Source of the DNA: CAZAMT01 sp964486145
GTDB taxonomy: Bacteria > Bacteroidota > Bacteroidia > Bacteroidales > JAAAOM01
DNA length: 33,568 nt
Reading direction: 5' to 3'
Assembly: GCA_964486145.1 (NCBI GenBank)
Contig: CAZAMT010000012.1
Location: 1 to 33,568 of the forward strand
Shown: positions 16,673 to 24,136 of the stretch, in pieces
Position numbering within the stretch: position 1 is the stretch's first letter
How the letters are laid out: each line of letters opens with the position of its first letter
The notes under the pieces: model-generated
Told to the model about the DNA's origin: nothing
What the model saw: the letters and a program-made list of their open reading frames with translations, nothing else
Database searches by the model: none
Made by a program: the position numbers and the translations under genes

Positions 16673-16792
16673 AAAATGTTGATTTTTTTAACACTGTAAA
16701 AGTAGCACGATTGAATAATCAATGCATGTTTCTCGTTTATTTTCTTGTTACCAATAAACCAACACCCGATGTACGTCAGTCATTACAGGGGT

Positions 16793-17239
16793 TTATTCAT
16801 TTACCCTTGAATGTTGTTTTACAGCACCATTTAACGTTTGCAGGAAATCACCGGAAGAAATACGGTTTTTCTCTTCTACCGGATAATTGTAAAAATATGT
16901 CCATGCTTTTACTTTTTGTCCATCTTCAAGATACACATCCGTAACTTCACGAATATATTCCGAATTCTCATCATCTCCGTAAATATACTCTTCAAATTTA
17001 TCAACAGCTGGCAGGATAATTTCAGGTATATTTAGTTCGTAAACCTCACCTCTAACTTTATCATTGAAGCCGTCAGAAGTTAAACCCGGATAGTCGGAAA
17101 CCAGGTAAAGTTTTCCTTTCACAAATCCTTTACCTATGAAATTTGCATGATCCGTAATTTTAAAATTCATTTCATAGGGATAGTCTTGTAGTAATATTCC
17201 GTAAACAAAAAGATGACTTATGCTTTCCTCTAAATTCAT
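16793..17239 (-). CDS. Gamma-glutamylcyclotransferase-like (AIG2/GGACT fold) protein
   Basis: Cytosolic protein of 148 residues. HLFVYGILLQ (about 9-18) carries the YGxL substrate-binding motif of the family, and the acidic DKFEEYIYGDD (about 80-90) holds the candidate catalytic Glu. KGKLYLVSDYPGLTSD and GEVYELN are the usual second and third core strands. Such enzymes release 5-oxoproline from gamma-glutamyl amines or dipeptides; the substrate here cannot be told. The length matches the family. It begins 293 bp from dapD on the other strand and appears to be a single-gene unit. Confidence 0.8.
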   Translation of the reverse strand: MNLEESISHLFVYGILLQDYPYEMNFKITDHANFIGKGFVKGKLYLVSDYPGLTSDGFNDKVRGEVYELNIPEIILPAVDKFEEYIYGDDENSEYIREVTDVYLEDGQKVKAWTYFYNYPVEEKNRISSGDFLQTLNGAVKQHSRVNE

Positions 17240-17532
17240 ATCAACTAACTTTTAAAACAATGTGATAAAAATAGTTTTTCTATCAGAAATAGCCATCATC
17301 ATCCGTGTAAGGTTAAAAGAAATTCATCAAAAAATCAACATATCTCGATGTTCGCAATGACCAATTTGTCTAAAAAAGTGCCAATAATTCAATATTTTAT
17401 ATGATTTTATACCATGAGTGCGTTTATTATTGGAATGCACCATAATAATTATCTCAGACATTGCCGGATTCATTTTTATTTTTCTCCTAAGAACGGTACT
17501 TTTACACCTTTAAATAAAAATGGTAATAAATC
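17240..17532. other. Divergent intergenic region upstream of dapD
   Basis: 293 bp without a supportable gene between the divergent gamma-glutamylcyclotransferase-like gene and dapD. It should hold both promoters. The best candidate is TACTTTTA (17497-17504), one base from the -7 consensus and 28 bp before the dapD ATG. I see no RNA gene, long repeat or riboswitch. Confidence 0.4.
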
Positions 17533-18348
17533 ATGGAAGAACTGAAGAGTATAGTTGAAAAGGCCTGGGAAGACAGGCAATTACTCGAGGACAGCAAAAC
17601 AAAAGATAGTATTCGAAAAGTTATTGACCTGCTTGATAAGGGTGAGTTACGTACAGCCCAGCCTGAAAAAAATGGCTGGCGGGTAAATGAATGGGTTAAA
17701 AAGGCTGTAATTCTTTATTTTCCGCTGCAGAAAATGGAAGTTATTGAAGCTGGTCCATTTGAATTTCATGATAAAATTGCATTGAAAAGTGGTTATGATA
17801 AGCTGGGTGTTCGGGTTGTACCACATGCCATTGCCCGTTATGGTTCCTATGTTGCTAAGGGAGTCATCATGATGCCTTCGTATGTGAATATTGGTGCGTA
17901 TGTTGATTCAGGCACGATGGTTGATACCTGGGCTACCGTAGGTTCTTGCGCTCAAATTGGTAAAAATGTGCATTTGAGTGGTGGCGTAGGCATTGGAGGG
18001 GTTTTGGAGCCGGTTCAGGCCGCACCTGTAATCATCGAAGATAACTGTTTTATCGGGTCCCGTTGCATCGTAGTTGAAGGAGCTCATGTTGAAACTGAAG
18101 CGGTATTGGGAGCGAATGTTGTTATTACAAAGTCAACCCGTGTGATTGATGTCAGCGGCAATGAACCAAAAGAGTACAGGGGTTATATACCGGCAAGATC
18201 AGTTGTTATTCCCGGAACGGTAAAGAAAGACTTTCCGGCAGGAGAATTTCATGTTCCGGCTGCTCTTATCATTGGTAAACGTAAGGAATCAACCAATTTA
18301 AAAACATCACTGAATGATGCGTTGCGTGATTATGATTTGGCAGTTTAA
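17533..18348 (+). CDS. dapD: Tetrahydrodipicolinate N-succinyltransferase
   Basis: Uses succinyl-CoA to succinylate tetrahydrodipicolinate in lysine and diaminopimelate synthesis; cytosolic homotrimer. 271 residues, near the E. coli 274. An N-terminal helical part (about 1-100) includes GWRVNEWVKKAVILYF. The left-handed beta-helix follows, with hexapeptide repeats through VPHAIARYGSYV, MMPSYVNIGAYVDSGTMVDTWATVGSCAQIGKNVHLSGGVGIGGVLEPVQAAPVIIEDNCFIGSR. The diagnostic GGVGIGGVLEP and DNCFIGSRC are intact. The next gene starts directly after its TAA stop in the same frame, so the two are surely one transcript. Confidence 0.96.
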   Translation: MEELKSIVEKAWEDRQLLEDSKTKDSIRKVIDLLDKGELRTAQPEKNGWRVNEWVKKAVILYFPLQKMEVIEAGPFEFHDKIALKSGYDKLGVRVVPHAIARYGSYVAKGVIMMPSYVNIGAYVDSGTMVDTWATVGSCAQIGKNVHLSGGVGIGGVLEPVQAAPVIIEDNCFIGSRCIVVEGAHVETEAVLGANVVITKSTRVIDVSGNEPKEYRGYIPARSVVIPGTVKKDFPAGEFHVPAALIIGKRKESTNLKTSLNDALRDYDLAV

Positions 18349-19344
18349 TTGTACTTTTTGAAAAAGTTTTTAATCATACAAACAGCTTTCATTGGTGATG
18401 TGATTCTGGCATCACCAATGATTGAAAAAATTCATCGGTTTTATCCCGATGCAAGCATTGACCTGCTGGTTCGTAAAGGGAATGAAGTATTGTTTAAGGA
18501 TCATCCTTTTTTACATCATGTTTACATCTGGAATAAGAAAGACAATAAGTTTAAGCACCTGCTACAATTAATTCGTCAGCTCCGTAAATATAAATATGAT
18601 ACGGTTATTAACCTGCAACGATTTGCTTCTACCGGATTGTTAACCTGCTTTTTAAGGGGAAATGAGAAAGTTGGTTTTAAAAAAAACCCATTTTCCTTTT
18701 GTTATGACAGAAAAATAGCTCATGAAATGAACAAGGGACTTCATGAGGTAGATCGTAACCTTGCCTTGATTGAACATGTAACAGACCGAACAAGGATGAA
18801 TCCCAAACTTTATCCAAATGCTGAAGATGAGAAAGCGGTAGCTCAATGGAAAAACTCTCCGTATATTTGTATTGCACCAACCTCTGTGTGGTTTACCAAG
18901 CAAACACCCAAAGAAAAATGGATTGAGCTAATCAACAAATTACCATCCTCCGGTCGCGTTTATCTCTTGGGAAGTCATTCCGATGTGGATACTTGTGAAA
19001 GAATAAAGGAAAGAGCCAGCCATCCATCTGTTTTTAATCTATGCGGAAAACTTCATTTACTCGAATCAGCCTCATTGATGAGGGATGCACGTATGAATTA
19101 TGTTAATGACTCAGCACCTCTGCATTTGGCTTCGGCCATGAATGCTCCCACAAAAGCTGTTTTTTGTTCAACCGTACCCGATTTTGGATTCGGGCCACTT
19201 TCTGATCATGCCCAAATTATTGAAATTGATAAGCCACTGTATTGTCGTCCTTGCGGATTACATGGCTATAAAGCCTGTCCTGAAGGGCATTTTAAATGTG
19301 GTCATCTGATTGATGTTGATAAAATGTTATTGAACTATGATTGA
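18349..19344 (+). CDS. Family 9 glycosyltransferase (ADP-heptose:LPS heptosyltransferase-like)
   Basis: GT-B glycosyltransferase of about 331 residues, peripheral at the inner membrane and likely adding heptose or a related sugar to LPS or another surface glycan. The N-terminus KKFLIIQTAFIGDVILASPMIEKI is the family's first Rossmann strand and acceptor loop. The donor-site segments ICIAPTSVWFTKQTPKEKW (about 172-190) and NYVNDSAPLHLASAMNAPTKAVF (about 248-270) are present. A Cys cluster near the end (YCRPCGLHGYKACPEGHFKCGH) is common in this group. There is no in-frame ATG near the N-terminus. Translation must begin at TTG 18349, immediately after the dapD stop, or TTG 18358, which gives the canonical MKKFLIIQ. 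gmhA in this window supplies the heptose route. Confidence 0.87.
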   Translation: MYFLKKFLIIQTAFIGDVILASPMIEKIHRFYPDASIDLLVRKGNEVLFKDHPFLHHVYIWNKKDNKFKHLLQLIRQLRKYKYDTVINLQRFASTGLLTCFLRGNEKVGFKKNPFSFCYDRKIAHEMNKGLHEVDRNLALIEHVTDRTRMNPKLYPNAEDEKAVAQWKNSPYICIAPTSVWFTKQTPKEKWIELINKLPSSGRVYLLGSHSDVDTCERIKERASHPSVFNLCGKLHLLESASLMRDARMNYVNDSAPLHLASAMNAPTKAVFCSTVPDFGFGPLSDHAQIIEIDKPLYCRPCGLHGYKACPEGHFKCGHLIDVDKMLLNYD

Positions 19345-19903
19345 TGAAGAAGTATTCAGGGCGTTGGAGGTATTAAGAATTGGCGGTATAATTTTATATC
19401 CCACTGAAACCATATGGGGTTTGGGCTGTGATGCAACCAATGCAGAAGCTGTGCAAATGATTTACAAAATTAAGCAACGTGCCGATGCAAAAAGTATGCT
19501 TACACTTCTGGATACCGAAAACCGTTTGCCATCGTATGTTGAGCAGGTACCCGATATCGCGTGGGATTTAATAGAAATGAGTGATAAACCGCTTACCATC
19601 ATCTATCCTAAAGGGAAAAACCTGGCAACAAACCTACTTGCAGAGGACGGCAGCGTGGGTATTCGAATCACGTCCAATGAATTTTGTAAAAGGTTGATAC
19701 ATAGATTTAAAAAGCCAATCGTTTCGACATCGGCAAATGTTTCTAATGAGAAAAGTCCTGTTGCTTTTTCTGACATCTCCGCTGCCATTATTTCGCAGGT
19801 GAGTCATGTGGTAAGTAATGAAATGGCCGTCGGCAGCACGGGTAAGGCATCGGGTATTATTAAACTTGGGGTTAACGGACAAGTTCAGGTTATACGGGAA
19901 TAA
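19337..19903 (+). CDS. tsaC: Threonylcarbamoyl-AMP synthase (Sua5/YrdC/TsaC family)
   Basis: Makes L-threonylcarbamoyl-AMP from threonine, bicarbonate and ATP for the t6A37 modification of tRNAs reading ANN codons; cytosolic. 188 residues, a stand-alone YrdC domain without the Sua5 C-terminal extension. The motifs are YPTETIWGLGCDATN (about 16-30), KIKQRADAKSMLTLL, KPLTIIYP, GIRITSNEFCKRLI and KPIVSTSANVSNE (about 121-133). The start overlaps the glycosyltransferase gene by 8 bp. It ends 10 bp before the convergent lipoprotein gene. Confidence 0.92.
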   Translation: MIDEEVFRALEVLRIGGIILYPTETIWGLGCDATNAEAVQMIYKIKQRADAKSMLTLLDTENRLPSYVEQVPDIAWDLIEMSDKPLTIIYPKGKNLATNLLAEDGSVGIRITSNEFCKRLIHRFKKPIVSTSANVSNEKSPVAFSDISAAIISQVSHVVSNEMAVGSTGKASGIIKLGVNGQVQVIRE

Positions 19904-19913
19904 CACGATGAGT

Positions 19914-20420
19914 TTAATTGGAAATATACAAAACACCCCGTGAAATCCGGGTTGGGTATTGTTTTAAAGGTAACACAGCCTTGCTGTTTTCCGTGGGACT
20001 GCCGTTAAATGTAATGATAAATTGTGACTGGCAACAAGGGCAGGATGCCAGCCAGCCGGAATCATCAATCTCAACAGCACAATTTTTTGATGGTTGAAAG
20101 GTGCATGTACGATCATATGCATAGAAAACTTGTTTTTCATACCTGTAAATTACAATGCCATTCCCGAAAACCTTGGATGTTAATGGAATAATGCCGGATC
20201 GTTCATCATTGATCTTGATGTAACCATTGTTGTTATCATCGGGAAGAATAAGTGCCGTCTGACCAATTCCCATGGCCTCAAGGTTTGGATACAGGTTTAT
20301 TTCAATATCTACCGGGACATAGGGCACATACTCATGATTTGACTTCTCACAGGTAATCAATCCAACAAAAAGTAAGAAAGTGAATAAAAAAATCTGTATT
20401 TTTGAATATAAATAATGCAT
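19914..20420 (-). CDS. Rieske-like lipoprotein with altered ligand residues
   Basis: Protein of 168 residues with a lipoprotein-type signal peptide (FLFTFLLFVGLITC, Cys at about 24). The C-terminal half has the shape of a Rieske domain: IYRYEKQVFYAYDRTCTF (about 91-108), a loop, LASCPCCQSQFIITFNGSPTEN (about 124-145), then the closing AVLPLKQYPTRISRGVLYI. A true Rieske [2Fe-2S] site needs CxH and CxxH; here these read CTF and CPCC, so both His ligands are missing and extra Cys are present (also at KNC). The fold is probably kept, but it may bind another metal or none. The same form of protein occurs elsewhere in Bacteroidota in my recollection; no function is known to me. Confidence 0.75.
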   Translation of the reverse strand: MHYLYSKIQIFLFTFLLFVGLITCEKSNHEYVPYVPVDIEINLYPNLEAMGIGQTALILPDDNNNGYIKINDERSGIIPLTSKVFGNGIVIYRYEKQVFYAYDRTCTFQPSKNCAVEIDDSGWLASCPCCQSQFIITFNGSPTENSKAVLPLKQYPTRISRGVLYISN

Positions 20421-20434
20421 GGAATCAATCGGTT

Positions 20435-20764
20435 TTGGTAAAAATAACGAAAATACGCTTTAAATATTTCTTTTTGCTTCACATTATGCTCCTGTGCTTT
20501 GCGGTTACCGCAGAAAGTCAGTCAAACGAAACAATGAAGAGGACTGAAAAATCACTAAAAATTAAAAGAAAGCAAAAGAAGGAGTACAAAAAATCACGGG
20601 ATGCGGAGGTTAAACAGCGATTCCGTATGCAGTCGAAAGAAACACGGAAACGGATGAAGAAAACAAGAAAGGATGCTGAAGCATTTAATGAAGGAAAAGG
20701 AAAATCGAGATTTAATAAAAGAAGGAATAAGCCAAAAATTAAAAATTCAAGGAAGAGGAATTGA
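20435..20764 (+). CDS. Small, extremely basic secreted protein
   Basis: Unrecognised protein of about 110 residues. From TTG 20435 it begins with a basic region (KITKIRFK) and a hydrophobic segment (YFFLLHIMLLCFAVTAESQ), a plausible signal peptide. The mature part (from about 20534) is about 45% Lys plus Arg, with repeated KKxR-like clusters. The start is uncertain: TTG 20402, TTG 20435, ATG 20486 and ATG 20534 are all in frame. The first two would overlap or crowd the divergent lipoprotein gene start at 20420. The next gene starts 2 bp after its stop, which supports that it is a real gene. It may bind nucleic acid or anionic envelope polymers; this is inference from charge only. Confidence 0.6.
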   Translation: MVKITKIRFKYFFLLHIMLLCFAVTAESQSNETMKRTEKSLKIKRKQKKEYKKSRDAEVKQRFRMQSKETRKRMKKTRKDAEAFNEGKGKSRFNKRRNKPKIKNSRKRN

Positions 20765-20766
20765 TC

Positions 20767-21306
20767 ATGGAAGATTTTGACATAGGAAATATACTTTATT
20801 TTGTGTTGATTCTTATTTCGCTTGTGGCCGGAGCTTTGCAACAGTCAAAAAAAGCAAAGAAGATTCCCAAGCCTGATCCAAATGAACGTCGGCCTATCGA
20901 TCCCATGGACGAACTCGATGATCTGTTTGGAAAGGAGGAAGAATCCGAGCCGTTGTTAACGGATGAACCTGTAACCACACAGCAGGTTGAAGAAGATTAT
21001 TTTGAAAAAATGCATCGCGATCTGGAATCGGGGTCAACCATCGATCGGCAACCAACCATTGACGATAATGTTATTGAAGGTCAACTATCAACCATTGATG
21101 AAAACCCGTTTTATTCAACGGAGGATATGGAAGAGATTGTTCCGACCAAATTTATAGAGGCAACCACCGTATTTGATACTCAGAAATACAAAGATGGAAT
21201 GAGTAAGATTAGTGTATTTAACGAGGGGATTGATTTTGACCTGCGCAGGGCAATCATTTTTTCCGAAATATTAGGGAAACCGAAAGCATTTCAGGACCGG
21301 ATTTAA
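20767..21306 (+). CDS. Membrane-anchored acidic protein of unknown function
   Basis: Uncharacterised protein of 180 residues from ATG 20767 (a TTG at 20761 is also in frame). One hydrophobic segment at about residues 7-24 (IGNILYFVLILISLVAGAL) is followed by a short basic stretch (QQSKKAKKIPKP). A long acidic, low-complexity region with many Asp, Glu and Pro runs to about 150. The C-terminus (FDLRRAIIFSEILGKPKAF) looks folded and is reminiscent of a short motif seen at the end of many Bacteroidota hypothetical proteins. N-terminal anchor and cytosolic tail are likely. It lies 2 bp after the basic protein gene, so a basic/acidic pair is cotranscribed. Confidence 0.7.
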   Translation: MEDFDIGNILYFVLILISLVAGALQQSKKAKKIPKPDPNERRPIDPMDELDDLFGKEEESEPLLTDEPVTTQQVEEDYFEKMHRDLESGSTIDRQPTIDDNVIEGQLSTIDENPFYSTEDMEEIVPTKFIEATTVFDTQKYKDGMSKISVFNEGIDFDLRRAIIFSEILGKPKAFQDRI

Positions 21307-21344
21307 AAAAGCTTTAGAAACACACTTAATTAGATTTTTTTATA

Positions 21345-21352
21345 TAACTTTG
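21345..21352 (+). promoter_or_regulatory. -7 promoter element upstream of greA
   Basis: TAACTTTG matches TAnnTTTG exactly, 68 bp before the greA ATG. I see no clear -33 element. Predicted transcription start at about 21357, directly before a terminator-like hairpin. Confidence 0.5.
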
Positions 21353-21360
21353 TAGACCTG

Positions 21361-21398
21361 AAAGAGTTCCGAATAACCGGGATTCTTTTTTGTTTTTT
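21361..21398 (+). terminator. Terminator-like hairpin in the greA leader
   Basis: AAAGAGTTCCG (21361-21371) pairs with CGGGATTCTTT (21378-21388) over 11 bp with two G-U pairs and the loop AATAAC. A T-rich tract follows (TTT-G-TTTTTT to 21398). It could end transcripts of the upstream basic/acidic gene pair, but it also lies just after the greA -7 element, so it may shorten greA transcripts. Confidence 0.6.
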
Positions 21399-21420
21399 AT
21401 CACTCAAATTTAAGAGACTT

Positions 21421-21894
21421 ATGGCAAAAATTTCTTATGTAACCGAAGAAGGCTATAATAAGTTAAAAGCCGAATTGGAACATTTGACTACCATTGAGCG
21501 ACCGGCAATTTCAGAACAAATTGCGGAAGCCAGGGATAAAGGTGATCTGTCAGAGAATGCAGAATACGATGCTGCAAAAGAAGCTCAGGGATTACTCGAA
21601 ATGAAAATAAAAAAGCTTGAGGAAGTTGTTGCAAACTCGCGTATACTTGATGAATCCAAACTTGATACCTCGAAAGTACAAATCCTGAATAAGGTAAAGA
21701 TTAAAAACCAAAAAACCAATTCAATAATGGAGTATACCATTGTTTCAGCCTCGGAGGCTGATTTGAAAAAAGGTAAGATATCTGTTGATACTCCCATTGC
21801 CAAAGGATTGTTGGGTAAAAAAGTTGGTGAAGTGGTGGAAGTGCAGGTTCCTTCCGGAATTATTCCATTTGAAATCATTGAAATATCACTTTAA
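21421..21894 (+). CDS. greA: Transcription elongation factor GreA
   Basis: Binds the RNA polymerase secondary channel and stimulates cleavage of backtracked RNA. 157 residues, as in other GreA. The N-terminal coiled coil (about 1-75) includes EEGYNKLKAELEHL and the tip GDLSENAEYDAAKEAQG with the two catalytic acidic residues (Asp41, Glu44 by E. coli numbering). The C-terminal FKBP-like domain runs from about 80 (VQILNKVKIKN...YTIVSASEADLKKGKIS...GLLGKKVGEVVEVQVPSG). It has its own promoter. The HIT gene follows after 2 bp. Confidence 0.96.
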   Translation: MAKISYVTEEGYNKLKAELEHLTTIERPAISEQIAEARDKGDLSENAEYDAAKEAQGLLEMKIKKLEEVVANSRILDESKLDTSKVQILNKVKIKNQKTNSIMEYTIVSASEADLKKGKISVDTPIAKGLLGKKVGEVVEVQVPSGIIPFEIIEISL

Positions 21895-21896
21895 AT

Positions 21897-22295
21897 ATGG
21901 CTACATTATTTTCAAAAATAGTTAACGGCGATATCCCTTCGTACAAAATAGCTGAAGATGAACATTATTATGCATTTTTAGATATCAATCCACTTGCCAA
22001 AGGACACACCCTCGTTATTCCCAAAAAAGAAATTGATTACATATTCGATATTGACGATAACTTGTTGAGTGGATTGATGGTTTTTGCCAAAAAGGTAGCC
22101 AAAGCTATTGATAAAACCATTCCGTGTGAACGTGTGGGTATCGCGGTATTGGGCCTTGAGGTGCCTCATGCTCACGTGCATCTTATTCCGATCAACGATA
22201 TCGGAGATATAAATTTCGGAAGACCAAAACTGAAGTTGTCAGAAGAAGAATTCAAAGGAATAGCAGATCGAATTGCTGCTGAAGTGAAATTGTAA
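21897..22295 (+). CDS. HIT family hydrolase
   Basis: Histidine-triad nucleotide hydrolase or transferase of 132 residues; cytosolic dimer. FSKIVNGDIPSYKIAEDEHYYAFLDINPLAKGHTLVIPK is the typical N-terminal half. The active-site triad HAHVHLIP is at about residues 87-94. Likely substrates are adenosine phosphoramidates or dinucleoside polyphosphates; the family does not decide this. It is 2 bp after greA and so cotranscribed; the pair occurs in other Bacteroidota in my recollection. It ends 33 bp before the convergent DAHP synthase gene. Confidence 0.92.
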   Translation: MATLFSKIVNGDIPSYKIAEDEHYYAFLDINPLAKGHTLVIPKKEIDYIFDIDDNLLSGLMVFAKKVAKAIDKTIPCERVGIAVLGLEVPHAHVHLIPINDIGDINFGRPKLKLSEEEFKGIADRIAAEVKL

Positions 22296-22328
22296 TAATC
22301 CATTTTATAAATCAGGACATTGCATCCC

Positions 22329-23345
22329 TTAGCAACTGATTTCTTTTTTTAAATCGTAAGCTTTTCTCATATTTTCATAATATCGCTCAGCTTCTTCAAA
22401 ATTCAGGTTCTGAAAACCATCGGATGCAGCTTTTTCAGGGGTAAAATGTACTTCGGTGATGAGGCCGTCAGCACCTGCCATAACTGCAGCGAGAGATACC
22501 TGCTCCACAAATCTTCGAATGCCGATACCATGAGAAGGATCGACAATTACAGGGAGGTGCGTTTTTTCTTTCAGCACGGGTATTGCATTGATGTCAAGAG
22601 TGTTTCGGTAAGCAGTTTCATGTGTACGGATGCCGCGCTCGCAAAGCAAAATTTTTTCGTTTCCGTTTGAAAAAACATATTCAGCAGAGTGTAAAAGTTC
22701 ATCGAGCGTCCCCGACATGCCGCGTTTTATCATCACAGGTTTATCGATTTCGCCAAGGGCATCAAGCAAATTGAAATTCTGTGAATTGCGGGTTCCTACC
22801 TGAAAAATATCAACATAATCGTGCATAGCCTCCACCTGTGATACCTGCATTACCTCGGTGATGATTTTTAATCCCCTGGAATGGCAGATGGATGAAAAAT
22901 ACTTGAGTCCTTCAATACCTGCACCCCTAAAAGAATAGGGGGAACTCCTGGGTTTATAAACACCTCCGCGCATGATGGAAACATTATTTTTTACAAGGTG
23001 ATTTGCAATGGTTTCCACCTGTTTTTCGTTTTCGATGGAGCATGGTCCTGCCATAATTGTAAGTGACTCCCGGTTAATGATGGCATGGTTGCCAAGGTCA
23101 ATTTCCGAATCTTTAACCCTCCACTTTTTTGAAACAAGTTTGTAACTATCCGTTACCTTATGAATATCGGCAACACCCTCAAGGTTCCCAATTCGCCGGA
23201 TGTCATAATCATTTTTCCCAACCCCGATAATATACTGCCGGAACTGAGTGGCAACCTCGGTTGTTTGATATCCCAATTCTTTGATATTATCAATAATTGT
23301 CTGCTTTTGTTGATGGGTTAAGCCTTTTTTTATCTGAACAATCAT
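22329..23345 (-). CDS. aroF: 3-deoxy-D-arabino-heptulosonate 7-phosphate (DAHP) synthase
   Basis: Condenses phosphoenolpyruvate and erythrose 4-phosphate in the first step of the shikimate pathway; cytosolic. 338 residues of the type I-beta (AroF/AroA, B. subtilis/Thermotoga-like) class. An N-terminal ferredoxin-like regulatory domain (about 1-70, MIVQIKKGLTHQQKQTIID) precedes the TIM barrel. Barrel motifs are MAGPCSIE (about 98), RGGVYKPRSSPYSFRG (about 126), VGTRNSQNFNLL, PVMIKRGMSGT, LCERGIRTHET and PVIVDPSHGIGIR. The N-terminal domain in this class mediates feedback inhibition by aromatic amino acids. It is the last gene of the trp operon, 17 bp after trpA. Confidence 0.93.
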   Translation of the reverse strand: MIVQIKKGLTHQQKQTIIDNIKELGYQTTEVATQFRQYIIGVGKNDYDIRRIGNLEGVADIHKVTDSYKLVSKKWRVKDSEIDLGNHAIINRESLTIMAGPCSIENEKQVETIANHLVKNNVSIMRGGVYKPRSSPYSFRGAGIEGLKYFSSICHSRGLKIITEVMQVSQVEAMHDYVDIFQVGTRNSQNFNLLDALGEIDKPVMIKRGMSGTLDELLHSAEYVFSNGNEKILLCERGIRTHETAYRNTLDINAIPVLKEKTHLPVIVDPSHGIGIRRFVEQVSLAAVMAGADGLITEVHFTPEKAASDGFQNLNFEEAERYYENMRKAYDLKKEISC

Positions 23346-23362
23346 ATTTTTTGCTTCTGTTG

Positions 23363-24136
23363 TTACTCCTTTATCCCTCGAATAAAGGCACGAATATTTG
23401 TTTGTAAATCATCGCTTTCTGATAAAGCCTTTATAAATGCGCTACCAATAATAGCTCCGTTAGCAAAATTACATGCCCTTTCAAATGTTTGTTTGTTTGA
23501 AATCCCAAACCCGATAATTAAGGGATTTTGAAGATTCATATGGCGAATTCGATCGAAATACGCTTCCTGACGGGTTTCAATGGTATTTCGTGATCCCGTG
23601 GTTGATGATGCAGCGACCATGTAAATAAAACCACCGGCGCTTTCATCGATAAGGCGAATTCTTTTCTCGGAGGTTTCGGGTGTTATTAAAAAAATATTGT
23701 GCAGATTGTATGTATCGAAAACAGGTTTATAATCCTCAAGATATAGTTCCAACGGAAGATCGGGGATAATTAATCCGTCAATGCCTGCTTTTTCGCATTG
23801 CTCACAAAATTTTTCAATACCAAACTGTAATACAGGATTGAGATATCCCATTAAAATTAATGGAATGGACACACTTTTTCGAATTTCTTTCAGTTGCTCA
23901 AACAGCAGTTTTATACTCATGCCATTGACAAGTGCCTGGTGACTGCTTTTTTGAATTACAGGGCCATCGGCGAGGGGGTCGGAGAAAGGCATGCCAATTT
24001 CAATCAAATCTGCCCCGGATGCCTGAAGTGTTTCAATGATCGTTGTTGTATCATTCAGGTTTGGATAACCGGCTGTAAAATATATGGACAGAATATTTTT
24101 GCTTTTTCTTTCAAATAACTGGTTGATGTGGTTCAT
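23363..24136 (-). CDS. trpA: Tryptophan synthase alpha subunit
   Basis: Cleaves indole-3-glycerol phosphate to indole and glyceraldehyde 3-phosphate and passes indole to TrpB. 257 residues. The catalytic Glu is in LIEIGMPFSDPLADGPVIQ (about 46-64) and the catalytic Asp in the same segment (SDPLADGP). Further motifs: ILMGYLNPVLQFG, GLIIPDLPLE, FLITPETS and the phosphate loop GFGISNKQTF. Overlaps trpB by 4 bp and precedes the DAHP synthase by 17 bp. An alpha subunit of this length without fusion to trpB is standard. Confidence 0.96.
   Translation of the reverse strand: MNHINQLFERKSKNILSIYFTAGYPNLNDTTTIIETLQASGADLIEIGMPFSDPLADGPVIQKSSHQALVNGMSIKLLFEQLKEIRKSVSIPLILMGYLNPVLQFGIEKFCEQCEKAGIDGLIIPDLPLELYLEDYKPVFDTYNLHNIFLITPETSEKRIRLIDESAGGFIYMVAASSTTGSRNTIETRQEAYFDRIRHMNLQNPLIIGFGISNKQTFERACNFANGAIIGSAFIKALSESDDLQTNIRAFIRGIKE

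Noticed and set aside
22296..22328. A terminator between the convergent HIT and DAHP synthase genes.
   Set aside because: The 33 bp gap holds no convincing inverted repeat.
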